From Phascolarctos cinereus (lineage: Eukaryota > Chordata > Mammalia > Diprotodontia > Phascolarctidae): DNA of 64,000 bases. The stretch's first letter is position 1. Every line of letters starts with the position of its first letter. This document shows positions 46,003 through 56,522 of the stretch, in pieces. The translations under genes were made by a program, and so were the position numbers. The stretch is taken from the NCBI RefSeq assembly GCF_002099425.1, contig NW_018343979.1, forward strand, positions 1,165,501 to 1,229,500. The letters are read 5' to 3'. Below the pieces are notes generated by a model. It saw only the letters and a program-made list of their open reading frames with translations. It searched no databases and was not told where the DNA came from.

Positions 46003-46098
46003 ATCAGCCACCTACCATGTGGAAGATACTCTAAAAATTGCTGTGAGGGCTGCAAATAAATACAATATAGTATTTCTGCCCTCAAGAAGCATAGCAAA
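46003..46098 (-). mobile_element. L2 LINE 3' end, degraded
   Basis: CCACCTACCATGTGGAAGAT and TTTCTGCCCTCAAGAAGC keep the L2 complement order. Confidence 0.5.
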
Positions 46099-46099
46099 C

Positions 46100-46163
46100 A
46101 CAGGATGTCCCAAAAGTCTTACTGTGGTTTTTATACTTGTTAAAGACTTTTGGGACACCATGT
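46100..46163. mobile_element. Mariner-type mini-MITE
   Basis: Nearly a pure hairpin: GGATGTCCCAAAAGTCTTA (46103-46121) and TAAAGACTTTTGGGACACC (46141-46159) are inverted repeats with one or two differences, same termini as the MITE at 22.1 kb. Confidence 0.75.
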
Positions 46164-46164
46164 A

Positions 46165-46240
46165 TATTTCAGAGTCAGGACCTGAGCTCAAGACTTTGAT
46201 ATCAACTCTCTATTTCCTAAGCAACACTGCCTCCCTGTGT
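46165..46240 (-). mobile_element. MIR-like SINE fragment
   Basis: CAGAGTCAGGACCTGAGCTC and CTAAGCAACACTGCCTCCC resemble the complement of the MIR head. Confidence 0.5.
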
Positions 46241-46339
46241 TTCTGTGAAAGTTACACCAGCCTCCATAAGCAACAAAGGAGCTGTTATCTTCTGATTCTA
46301 AAGGCACTTTATCTATGCACATATTGTTTCCCTCCCCAT

Positions 46340-46545
46340 CCCCACTGATTTGAGTGCCTTACCTCTAAGATTACCTTCCATTTACACTGTGTATCTTGTA
46401 CATACATAGTTATTTTCACGCTGTCTCCCTCATTAGAAAGTGAGCTCCTTGAGGGCAAGGATTTTGTTTTAGCTTTTTTATCCTTAACACTTAGCACAGT
46501 ATCTGGCAATTATAGTAAGCCATTGAAGATCTGTTGACTACTATT
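46340..46545 (+). mobile_element. L2 LINE 3' end
   Basis: AAAGTGAGCTCCTTGAGGGC, ACACTTAGCACAGTATCTGG. Confidence 0.8.
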
Positions 46546-46611
46546 GCTGTTGCTGCTCTTGATGTTATGAGCAGATAAATTATATGATTTTACACTATGC
46601 TTTATCTGATT

Positions 46612-46738
46612 ATATCACCAACTAGCTGTGTGACCTTAATAAAGCCACTTGGGTTATCTAGGCAAGACTTATCACTAAAATGATGTGTTTGGACTTCATA
46701 ATTTCTAAAGTCCCCTCCATCAGTATGATTCTGTGTTC
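46612..46738 (+). mobile_element. MIR-like CORE-SINE, 3' part
   Basis: AACTAGCTGTGTGACCTTAA, then TAAAATGATGTGTTTGGACT and AAAGTCCCCTCCATC. Confidence 0.7.
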
Positions 46739-47319
46739 AATAAATCTGGCTTAGTGGTACATCAAGTAGGTGGGAGGGGGGAAACCAAAAGAAGAGGGAT
46801 CAGTTAAATTATTGAAATATGTCAGAGAAAAGACAAAGAAAGGTTGAATGAAGGTAGGAAGAGAGAAAGTGGGCAAGACATGAAAGAGACTCTTCATAAT
46901 ATCTACTATGACAGTAAATCCTTGTCACTTTGAGAGCTGGTTTGATTTTGGGGAACAGATACAAACTGTTCAAAACAAGACTTGGAAAATATGTTGTATG
47001 ACCAAGTTGGATACTACAATTTTCAGGCAGACATAAAGTGTAATTACAAATTATTGATAATGATTTTCTTATATGGACTAGAAACCTCTTGTGAAGGCAA
47101 TTTCCCAAATTTGGGGAGACAAAAGGAGTATAATTAGAATAAGTATTTGCCTTCCTAGGTCACTACTATAAAAGATGGTACTCATATAAGTACAGTTGAA
47201 TCTCTGCATAAGAGAAAGATGGTAGCTTAGATGTAGGAGCAGATGTCAGGAATGATCAAAGAGAAAAGATTTGAAATTTTAGAAAAAGTTTTCCATGAAG
47301 TAAAAGTATCTGCTGGTTT
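46739..47319. other. No gene or recognised repeat
   Basis: Unique-looking; the 99-codon minus-strand frame at 46809-47108 shows no domain. Confidence 0.5.
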
Positions 47320-47490
47320 AAAACTCAAAGACCCTAGAAATTACCTTCTCTATCCTCCTCATTTAGCAGATGAGAAACTTTTATGCTGAGAGAGTTTGAG
47401 TGATTTGGCAAGAGGTCACACAGGGATAGCCAGTGAATGTCAGACACTGGGACTACATCGCAGGTCTCCTGAGCCCCAAACCAATGAAAT
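47320..47490 (-). mobile_element. MIR-like CORE-SINE
   Basis: TCATTTAGCAGATGAGAAAC, AGAGGTCACACAGGGATAGC, GCAGGTCTCCTGAGCC. Confidence 0.75.
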
Positions 47491-47579
47491 ACAATATACC
47501 TATATTCAGGAACTGCTAGAATGGTAGTCTATTGTTCTCTCAACTTCTAGTCACCCCAATCTACTGCTGATAAAGTTAT

Positions 47580-48018
47580 TTTTGTTGTTCAGTTATTTCA
47601 GTCATGTCTGACTTCATGACTCCATTTTGTTTGTTTGTTTGTTTTTTGGTGAGGCAATTGGGGTTAAGTGACTTGCCCAGAGTCACACAGCTAGCAAGTA
47701 TTGTGTGTCTGAGGCCAGATTTGAACTCAGGTTCTCCTGACTCCAAGGCCAGTGCTCTCTCCACTGCACCACCTGCCTACCAAGTCCCCATCCCATTTTG
47801 GGTTTTCTTGGCAAAGATACTAGAGTGCTTTGCCATTTCTTTCTCCAACTCATTTTACAGATAAGGAAACTGAGGCGTGCGGGGTTAAGTGACTTGCCCA
47901 GGGTCACACAGCTGGTAAGTGTCTGAGGCTAAATTTGAACTCATGAAGATGAGCCTTCCTGATTCCAAACCCAGAGCACTGATTAAGTGGTTAGACAGTG
48001 CACCACATAGCTGCCCCG
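47580..48018 (-). mobile_element. MAR1-type CORE-SINE, split by a younger SINE
   Basis: Tail complement at 47580-47629 (TTTGTTGTTCAGTTATTTCA, TTCATGACTCCATTTTG), then a foreign SINE, then GGGTTTTCTTGGCAAAGATA through core and head complement (CACCACATAGCTGCCCCG) to 48018. Confidence 0.92.
47630..47786 (-). mobile_element. Marsupial tRNA-derived SINE inside MAR1
   Basis: (TTTG)n start, GGTGAGGCAATTGGGGTTAA, GCCCAGAGTCACACAGCTAG, head complement CACTGCACCACCTGCC. Flanked by CTCCATTTTG and TCCCATTTTG, a near-perfect short target duplicate. Confidence 0.92.
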
Positions 48019-48029
48019 AAGTTGTCCTA

Positions 48030-48290
48030 CTTATTCAATCTACTCCAGGGACTCCCTGTAATCTCTAGGATTAAATGATCTGCTCCTCAGCTTGCCAACC
48101 TAAGATTTCCTGTGCTCCTCACTTCTTAGCTTTTTTGCTGTACCTGCCTCATCCAAGATATTGCCTTCTCGATAGATATATATATCTTGATTCTATACGT
48201 CTCCCTCACCTGACAGTTTGCCTTTGTGTTCATGACACTGAACTGTTCCCTCACTGCAATTAACTTAACTACAGCAATCTAGCAGGGATA
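48030..48290 (+). mobile_element. L2 LINE fragment, degraded
   Basis: CTTATTCAATCTACTCCAGG and TAATCTCTAGGATTAAATGA resemble the L2 LNKLQWL/ITSRIKY coding region. Confidence 0.45.
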
Positions 48291-48339
48291 ACCTAGGCCC
48301 CTTCACTGACACGAACAGATTCTGTTGATTGTATAAAGA

Positions 48340-48553
48340 CAGGAGGTACAGTGAGTGAATACAACACCAAGAAGGCCTGAGTTCAAATCATGCCTCGGAT
48401 TCTTATTAACTGTGTGACCCTGGGCAAGTCCCTTAACCTCTGTTCACCTCACTTTCCTCATTTGTAAAATGGGAATAACAATGGCATTGACTTTCCAGAG
48501 CTGTTGTATGGATAAAATGAGAATATTTTAAAGTGCTTTGCAAATCTTAAACT
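48340..48553 (+). mobile_element. MIR/THER-type CORE-SINE
   Basis: GCCTGAGTTCAAATCATGCC, GTGTGACCCTGGGCAAGTCC, TTTGTAAAATGGGAATAACA, AAAGTGCTTTGCAAATC. Confidence 0.88.
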
Positions 48554-48559
48554 AGAGTG

Positions 48560-48850
48560 GAGGGAAAGATGATGCACATAGATAAGTAGAGAGAAGATAT
48601 CTATAAATCAACTGCAAACTAACCAAAGGAGGCATTCTAAGCTAGGAAGGGGTGGTAAATTAAGAAAAACCTTAAGCAGAAGGTGGCATTGGAGCTGATT
48701 CTGGGGGAAAAAACAAGAAGATTTTAGGAGATGGAGGTAAATAAGGAGAGCATTTCAGGAGTGAGGAATAGCCAGTGTGCAGGTACAGAGATAAGGGATG
48801 GATTATACTCTCAGAAGGCTGCCTGAGGCACTGAAAAGTTAAAAGACTTT
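48560..48850 (-). mobile_element. L2 LINE fragment
   Basis: GCATTGGAGCTGATTCTGGG, GCATTTCAGGAGTGAGGAAT, CAGTGTGCAGGTACAGAGAT match the L2 complement block around the HAWNALP coding region as I remember it. Confidence 0.5.
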
Positions 48851-48892
48851 ATTTTCCATCACATTATTTTTGAGCAGTCAGGTGGCTCAAGT

Positions 48893-49112
48893 CAGCTAGG
48901 CAGCAAGGTGCTTAGAGCACTGGGCTTAGAATCAGGAAGATTCATGTTCCTAGCTGTGTGACCTTGGGCAAGTCACTTAACCTTGTTTGACTCAGTTCCT
49001 CATCTGTAAAATGAGCTAGAGAAGGAAATGGCAAGTTACTCCAATATATTTGCCAGGAAAACCCAAAATGGAGAAACAAAGAATCAGAACAATTGAAAAA
49101 TGACTAAACTGA
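48893..49112 (+). mobile_element. MAR1-type CORE-SINE
   Basis: Head AGCTAGGCAGCAAGGTGC, core GTGTGACCTTGGGCAAGTCA, GTAAAATGAGCTAGAGAAGG and tail TTGCCAGGAAAACCC. Confidence 0.88.
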
Positions 49113-49124
49113 AAGTTTTCAGTC

Positions 49125-49222
49125 ATAAAGCCAATATGCGTCCAAGGCTAGACTTGAACCCAGTGCTTCCTGATTTCATGAATGGCTCTCTGTCCATTAT
49201 GCCATGCTACCCCTCAAACTAT
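49125..49222 (-). mobile_element. MIR-like SINE fragment
   Basis: GACTTGAACCCAGTGCTTCC, CTGTCCATTATGCCATGCTA. Confidence 0.65.
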
Positions 49223-50764
49223 ATTGCAAAGAAAGGTAACAGGAATAGAAATAACACAAATGCTAATTTAGTTGCCCAACTCAAGATTTTCTCTTCCAGA
49301 CATGGATGTTGTGGGGGAGAGAACAAGGCACAGAAGCTATAACTCATTCCAGGCGATAAAATCAAGTTTTATTATATAAATCCATACTTAATATACCTTC
49401 CTATAATATGAAGTCTCATCATGCTAATATAAATTTGTGCCATAAAAAAGTTATGAAAGGAAGTTCCTCTGTGAGCAGGAGAGCTCGAAGTTCAACATAA
49501 ATCTGATGAGCTTCTGCAACTCTGAATTGCTTGAGTTTATTGCTGCGCCACTTGAAATCATCCTTATAATTCTGCTCTCATTCCTCAAGATCCCCAAAGA
49601 GCTGTCAGGTGCATCCTCAGAAGCATCATTGCTTTGTTTTCATCAGCCTGCATGCTCTCCGGCATTTCCCCATTGCCTGTCAAAATAATTAATGTCTGCA
49701 ATGGACAGATCAGGTACAGTACATTTTAATATAGGCTCCTGTAAGAAACCCGGTCAAAAGAACATTTCACTGAAATGAGCTTCAAGTCTCTGACCTTTCA
49801 TTTCTCTCCAGAAACATTTCTGTTCTGTGTTGAGCCTCCTGGACACAGCTGTCAGCCCAGCGCTGTTAATGACAGTTTATCTCCAAGGAACTAGCTTTGC
49901 CAAAATGGTTGGAGAAGTTAGGTTGGTAAACGATCAGTTCAGGGTCCTCCTGGGCTGCCAAAAGTGTTAAATAAAAACAAATCCAGGCAGTTGAATAAGA
50001 CTGAAAGGTTTTGGGCACTTAATGAACGTGTTCACCAGCTAGCAAATATAACTCTTTTTATCAATAAACACATGCTAGCACATTGTGTATCTCATTGCCA
50101 GTGGGATATCGAACACCTCACTGGGTGGCCTTTCAAGCCATTAAGTCCGTGGCCCTCAAGCAAGCCTGATTCCTTCACCATCACCAATAAAATATTGTAC
50201 TTTATGGTTCACCTTTCTATAATGATGCATTTCAGTCTCCTCCATCTCCTCCTTCTTCCCCCTCCACTCTCTCAATAATTCTGAGTGCATTTAACAATAA
50301 ATAGCCCTCCATAAAATATCCTGGGTGCTTCTCAGAATGCAGTCTTTGCTTCCGTTCTGGGTTTCAGAGCCCTCTATTATTTTGTGCTAAGTCATTCTTC
50401 CTTGTTACCTAAATCAACAAGGAACAGACAGACCTATGAGATGTGTAGGGGGAAATGCATTATTCCAGTAACCAGATGATGGAAATATTAATGATCCATT
50501 CATCATATTTCAGAGGGAAGGATTTTAAAGTATTCTTGCCAACATACTCAGAGTTATGTTTTTTTAGCTGCTTAATATAAACAGAAAATGCTTAGTCTAA
50601 ATACTGAAAAATGTTCTAAACTACCACTTGCATTAGAAAGCTTATTTCATATAAGTTCTCAAGTCTCTTCAGAGGCAGTACCTTTTCTTTTCCACCTCTA
50701 CATAAGAACAAAAAAGTAGAAGAAGCTTAGAAAAAAAACCACTTCATTTATCAGAAATTTCAGT
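49223..50764. other. Repeat-free island, candidate conserved noncoding DNA
   Basis: 1.5 kb without any recognised repeat, the longest such stretch of balanced base composition in the window. 49490-49900 and 50060-50200 contain dense short words of the kind found in developmental enhancers (AATAATTAATG, TTAATGACAG, CATTTCCCCATTGCCTGTCA). Frames across it are short and not conserved-looking, so a coding exon is unlikely. Conservation itself cannot be seen from one sequence. Confidence 0.35.
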
Positions 50765-51335
50765 CCTCGGCATATACTCCAAGGAGGAAAGGGACAGAAA
50801 GACCTATATATATAACATAGCATTCCCAGACGCTCTTTTAGGAATAGTAAAGAACTGAAAACAAAGTGGATGCCACTCATGTGAGGAATGGTTCAACAAA
50901 TTGTGGCAAATGAACATAATAGGATATGACATGCCATAAAATGATGAATATGAAAAATTCAGAGAAACATGGAAAGTCTTGCATAAATTGACACAGTAAA
51001 ATAAGCAGAAATAGGAAAACAATATGATTGAAGTATTATAAATAGAAAAAAATAATAAAATGAAGCCAAATGCTACTATTACAATGATCAACTTTAGCCC
51101 TTGAGAAGAGCTGCAGATGGTAGCCATCTCTAGGGTTGGAGATGAGGAGGGAGGAGGGAGAAAAGGAAAAAAACAAAAATAAGAAATTTACAGGATACCT
51201 TTATTATATATTAAAAGGAATAGCAAGATGAACATAATAGATTTGCAGTTTCATGTGAAATCATCTTTTTTATTATACTCTGTTATAGAAATGTTTGTTT
51301 ATTCCATAAATGAAAAATAAAATAAATAATAAAAA
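50765..51335 (+). mobile_element. L1, older family, ORF2 end and 3' UTR
   Basis: AGTAAAGAACTGAAAACAAA, GGAATGGTTCAACAAATTGT (EEWFNKL), ATATGAAAAATTCAGAGAAA (YEKFRETW) and GCAGAAATAGGAAAACAATA correspond to the L1 ORF2 C-terminus and the start of its 3' UTR. It ends in an A-rich tract near 51335. Confidence 0.75.
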
Positions 51336-51774
51336 ATTAGAGAGGTGGGAGATGATGGGTGTAGAATGTTGTATATAGGCACTGTACTTGTTGGTTTAGC
51401 TTAACTAATTTTGTGACAAGGAAAGGCTTGGAGGAATGATGGAGGTAGAAGAATATATCTAGAAATGCCTGTATGGAAAAAAAAAAAGGAATAGAACCTG
51501 GAGCTATGATTCTGCTGATACAGGGAGTTCCTTGGTGAGGAAACTCCCTTTCACCAAAACAAAACACATGAAAATATTTTAAATGAATTTTAAATTTTTT
51601 AAAAATATTTTAAATTTTAAAATAAATTAAAACAATTCATTTAGCATGTGAAATGTACAGAATTAAAACTGCTGTCTATATGGCCCTTGATGGTGTATGT
51701 AGAGTTGAGTGTATGTATTTGATTATATATCTAGGTATGTATATGTGTATATCTATGTACGTGTAAAATTTTGT
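51336..51774. other. No gene or recognised repeat
   Basis: AT-rich, with a TTTTAAATATTTTAAAT-type palindromic patch at 51575-51625. Confidence 0.5.
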
Positions 51775-51955
51775 TCTCATAGAACTCTTACGAAGTAGAC
51801 AGGGTGTATTTTATTGCCCTCATTTTGAAATTCGAAAACAGATTCTGAGATGTTAAGTAACATAGCCAAATGGCTAAGAAGTAGTAGGGCCAGACTAGGA
51901 ACCTATGTCTGATTCCTGACACTAAGGCTCTTTGGCTGTGCTATAGTTTTATCTT
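51775..51955 (-). mobile_element. MIR-like CORE-SINE
   Basis: TATTGCCCTCATTTTGAAAT, GATGTTAAGTAACATAGCCA, ACCTATGTCTGATTCCTGAC. Confidence 0.7.
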
Positions 51956-52029
51956 TGATAACAGAGGAAGGAATTATTATTAGAAGGACTTGATTCCTAA
52001 AAAAAGGATGATATTTGAATTTGTTAGTA

Positions 52030-52205
52030 GACAAAAGAGGTAATTGTAGCATAACTGACCTCAGAGCAAGAAAGATATGAGTTCAAATCCCATATCTGAC
52101 ATAAAGTTACTGTGTGACCTTGGAAAAGTTACTTAACATCTCACTGCCCAAAGCAAATCTCTAAGACTAAAAATTGCAGAGCAAGTGCTTATCTGCAATT
52201 AAGTT
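52030..52205 (+). mobile_element. CORE-SINE variant with TCTCTAAGACT tail
   Basis: GATATGAGTTCAAATCCCAT, GTGTGACCTTGGAAAAGTTA, then ATCTCTAAGACTAAAAATTG and GCAAGTGCTTATCTGCA. The tail differs from classic MIR and is shared with 63.8-64.0 kb. Confidence 0.7.
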
Positions 52206-52792
52206 TTCTAAACCAATGGAAATTTCAGGGCCAATTTTTAAAAAATGGATAAAATGGAAAGACTCCTTAATGAGATGAAATTGGTTTCTTGGTTCAGTGG
52301 GTCACATGTCCTGAATTATCCCATCTTATTTTTCTATGTGGTATTAACTCTGGAAATCCCATAGTCTATATTGTATCTTCTAGACAAATGACATCAGAAA
52401 CATGTGGCATATCAAAATTTGAAGTACAACAAGATAGACCTGCCATTCTTTTGCAATAATTTAATTTTATTCCACTTTACTGAATGGATGAAAACTGCTT
52501 TGGAATATATACCATAAACCAAAATACGGTAATGATGAAAGCTGAGTGAATCTTCCTAGACACAGAGATGCTCCTCTTTATGGAGTGGGTCACCTACCCC
52601 AAGATATTGTATCTTATGCTTCTATATTATACTGACCCTTGAAGCCTAAATTTTGAGTAAGTTGAGGGAGCATCCTTTTTTTTTTTTATTAAATTTGCAG
52701 GGCACCACTAAGAAAGGTGTTCCTCCCTCTTTCCCACTCCCAGACCACTTCACCACCCCAAACGTTCTTCCCCTATCTATCAAATGAGAAAA
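52206..52792. other. No gene or recognised repeat
   Basis: AT-rich with an 11-base T run near 52680. Confidence 0.5.
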
Positions 52793-52850
52793 TATCTGTA
52801 AAGCACCAAGCACAGTTCCTGGCACATAGTGGATGCTTCATGAATGCTTA
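52793..52850 (+). mobile_element. L2 or MIR 3' terminus, short
   Basis: CAAGCACAGTTCCTGGCACA, TGGATGCTTCATGAATGC. Confidence 0.55.
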
Positions 52851-54094
52851 TGTCCTTCCCCCTTCCCCCTTTACCAGGAAAAGACTTTGTATTCCATAGT
52901 TTGAAGTAAGACTTAAAATACAAATACCTCCAAAGAGGTATTAAACTCATATTAAGTTAAAAAAAATACAGTTAAAAATAAACCTTTCCCTGAGAATGTG
53001 TTTTGATGGTAAAAGAGAAGATAAGCATTGGAGAGATTGTGGCACATGTGATGGAAAAAGGCACAAAGACGAAAGGCTAAATTTTGCTAAAATTTCCTTT
53101 ACAAGAAATTCTTCCCAATCTCATCTCTCTTCTTCTATTGCCTTTCTTCCTCTCCTCCTTCTCTCCTCTTTATCTTTCTCTTCTTCTATCACTTCTACTC
53201 CCTCTTCAATGATCTTTTCCCCCTCATGGTGTGGGGTTAAAAAGGAGGGATAAGGGGGAAGAGAAAGAGTTATTCTGTTTGCTTTTTGTTGTTGTGGTTG
53301 TTGTTGTTTAATATGATTGACAGATTTTATAAGTGATGATTTTTTTCAAGAATTTATCAATACTTTATAGAAATTGACTATATTTTTCAAGAGTTATGCA
53401 TGCCATGGTTGTATCTAATGTACATGTAGTAAATGTAGTTATACATGAGCTCACAAAAAATCCATAAAGAATTTCAAACTTAAAAAACAAAGTGTAAGAA
53501 ATGTTCTTTTCAGTTCTGGCTTACTCCCCACCTTCAGCCAGAAGATTCCAAGATAATCTACCTTTGGGATTTCATGCGATGAAGCCACTATTTTCCTCCC
53601 AGCTCTGAATTCTGTTGTCCTTCCAAACTTGGCGAAGTGAGCTGAAGGTCAGGCCGTTTGTGTATTTGCTTTCATTGATTAGGATGCAATGATCAGCAGG
53701 TGGTAGTGGTGAGTAAAGTTCATGAGACGGTGCAGCAGATACAACAAGCTAGACATGCAAGACACAATGGATTTGCAAAACAGCATGGGCCAATGTAATT
53801 TAAGATGACCTTCTGGTTTTCTACGTGGGAGTAGAGTATTTATTTGCAATTAGGGGGAAATAGTCTGAAGTGTGTGATGTGTATCTGGGACTGAGGTTTT
53901 ATATTGACTTTCTGAACTTCATTGAATAACAGCAAAAAAGTATATTAGCAATTTTTTTTTTAAATTGCCCAGTTGCTTTAACTCCTATCTTAAGAAATTA
54001 TGCTGATTTTCCAGGAGGCCCAGAAGGTCAGGACCATTGCTTTAAGGACAAAGAAACACTAGAGCTTTATGGTCTGTCTTAAGAATGGATACTT
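52851..54094. other. Repeat-poor stretch, candidate conserved noncoding DNA
   Basis: 53100-53230 is pyrimidine-rich and 53280-53310 has GTT units. 53500-53900 is balanced, repeat-free sequence with homeodomain-like and CCAAT-like words (CATTGATTAGGATGCAATGA, GGGCCAATGTAATTTAAGAT, TTTGCAATTAGG). No coding potential seen. Confidence 0.35.
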
Positions 54095-54359
54095 TTAAAG
54101 AGACTCCTTTTGCCTCTTCCTCTCACATAGCCACCACCCTAGTTCGGGCCCTCATCACATCTCAAATGGATTATTGCAATGAACTCTTAATAGGACTGCC
54201 TTCTTCAAATCCCTTCCTTCTCTGATATTTTCTTCACATTAAATATCAAAGTGATTTTCCTAAAGCACAAGTGTAACTGTGTGACTCCCCTACTCAATAA
54301 ACTCCAATGGTTCCCTAGAGTCAAATACAAACTCCTCTGTTTGGCACTTAAAACCCCTC
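54095..54359 (+). mobile_element. L2 LINE, left part
   Basis: CACATAGCCACCACCCTAGT, GGATTATTGCAATGAACTCT, GTGATTTTCCTAAAGCACAA, CTCAATAAACTCCAATGGTT, GTTTGGCACTTAAAACCCCT. Continues at 55497. Confidence 0.88.
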
Positions 54360-55496
54360 TGGAGTTCCAATAATAATGATAGCATGAATGGGAGCAGAAC
54401 AGCCCAGCTCCCACTCAGTCTCCCCAGCAATTTTTTCAAGAGAACAAGACTAAATAACATTCACAAAATCCAAAGAGAAAACACAGTAAATATCATTGTC
54501 AAGTCCAGATTGTGCACAGCGGAACAGCCAGAAGCTTGCATACTTTATGGGTGAAAATGTGGTAAGGAGAAGGGGCGGTGAAGAGGAGTGAACCAGAAAA
54601 ATTGAAGTGAATACAGAATTCAAAACACTTCCAGGTCAGAAGAGGAATATTCTAAACTCACTTGAAACCTGTAGTTTTATGATCCAGGGAGAAGGATAAC
54701 TACCAGTATGCTGCAATGATGAAGCTCCACAGTGCTCTGATACCCATGTTAGTTCTCTGATTCCAGGCCATAGAAAGAGGAAGCCCCAGCACAGTAAGAT
54801 ACCTGTAGAGTTCTGAGCCCCTACTGGGAACTGGAGTGGCAAATACCCCAACCAAAAAGACAGTGACTGCTTCATAATATAGGGGATCTGAAATATTTTA
54901 GCATACTGACCTCCATTGGCCATGAGAACACAGCTGAACAGTGTTCTTCACCTAAAGGAGTTTAGTGGACCTGGAATATGCCAACACTCTCAGGACCATG
55001 ATCTCATGTAGTACAGATGAAGACCAATTAAGAGGCACACTATCCAAGAGTACGTAGGTAGCCAGAACTTGCCCCTGACACAAAGTCTCAATCTGGTAAG
55101 TAAGGATGGAATTATGAGTACACAAAAGCAGATACGCATAATAAAGAAATTTCATGGTTCCGAGGAAATCAAAGGTACAAGCCTAGAAGAAGAGAAAACC
55201 TCTAAAAGTATAAACAGAGCTATTAATAAAAGAATGGTAAAGCCAAAAAAGATTACCAGAGTTCCTGGAAGAAATGAAGCAAGAGAGTGAATGGATATTT
55301 TAAATTAAATGGGAGCCCTAGAAAAAAGTTCAGGAAAGGAAATAAATAGCATAAAGCAAGAGACAATAAATATTAACCAAGTAAGAGATTCCTGGAAAAT
55401 TAGAATAGACCAAACAGATATAATGACTCCATGAAACAAAAATGAAATACTAGAACAAAGTCAAAAGAACGGGAAAAAATGTAATATATCTTTTAA
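54360..55496 (+). mobile_element. L1/HAL1 5' UTR plus ORF1 start, ending inside ORF1
   Basis: The right half reads GTSLEEEKTSKSINRAINK and RVPGRNEARE/FLEEMKQESEWIF-like ORF1 N-terminal sequence of an older L1/HAL1. It stops within ORF1 at GGGAAAAAATG. The flanking L2 sequence is duplicated over about 14 bases (CACTTAAAACCCCTC at 54345-54359, CATTTAAAGTCCTC at 55497-55510), which fits one insertion event. Confidence 0.6.
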
Positions 55497-55765
55497 CATT
55501 TAAAGTCCTCACAATTTATTCCCAACCTACCTTTATAGTCTAATTACACAATCCGTTTAATATATCCTATAATCTAGTCAAAATGTCGTTTATATTCCCC
55601 ACATATGACATTCCATCTTCCATCTATGTGATCTAGTACTACCTAATATGAAACTTTTCTTTACCAGCTAGAATGCAAGTTTCCTTTCTATCCCGAGCAT
55701 TTATCCTGGTGCCTGCCACACATCAGGCACTTAATACATGCTTATTGATGGGATGGATGGATGGA
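55497..55765 (+). mobile_element. L2 LINE, right part and 3' end
   Basis: TCACAATTTATTCCCAACCT, AGAATGCAAGTTTCC, GGTGCCTGCCACACATCAGG, CACTTAATACATGCTTATTG. Confidence 0.85.
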
Positions 55766-55771
55766 TGGAGA
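55750..55771. repeat. (ATGG)n microsatellite
   Basis: Five GGAT units grown from the L2 terminal repeat. Confidence 0.9.
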
Positions 55772-55784
55772 AACTCATCTTTTT

Positions 55785-56090
55785 TGGTGGGTATGTATTA
55801 TTTATTTATTTATTTTCACTTTCAACATTCACTTTTATAAGATTTTGAGTTCCAGTTTTTTTTTCTCCCTCCCTCCCTCTCTTTCTACCTCCCTTTCCCC
55901 CTCCCTAAGACAGCAAGAAATCTGATATAGGCTATACATGTACAATTATATTAAACATATTTCCACATTAGTCATGTTGTGAAAGAAGAATCAGAACAAA
56001 AGGGAAAAGCTATGAAAAAGAGAAAAAAAAGAAAGAGAGAGAAAATAGTATTCTTCAATCTGCATTCACACTCCATAGTGCATTTCTTTT
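55785..56090 (-). mobile_element. L1 3' UTR fragment, left flank of a younger L1
   Basis: TTTTATAAGATTTTGAGTTC, GATATAGGCTATACATGTAC, TTCTTCAATCTGCATTCACA. It is cut at 56091 by the inserted L1. Related sequence lies on the other side at 60686-60948. Confidence 0.8.
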
Positions 56091-56522
56091 TTTAAAAAAT
56101 TTTATTAATTTATTTTGATTTATCAACAATCACTTCCATATGCTTTTGAGTCGAAAATTTTTCTTCCTCTTCCTTCCCCCCACCCTCTCCAAGATGGGCA
56201 CACAATCTGATATAGGCTTTACATTTACATACCCATGAAACATATTTTCACATTAGTGAAGTTGTAAGTAAAAATTAAAACCAATAGGAGGAACCATCAG
56301 AAAGATGAAACAAAACTCAACAGAAGGTAAAAATAAGTGATAGTGATTTGACTTCCATAGTTCTTTCTTTGGATGTGGACAGCATTTTCCATCCCAAAGC
56401 CTCTGGAGATGTCTTAGATCCTCGTAATGGTGAGAAGGGTTCAGTTTAACAATCTTAGTCATTGCATAACGTGGCTGTTATTGTGTGCAAAGTACTCTTG
56501 GTTCTGCTCACTTCACTCAGCA

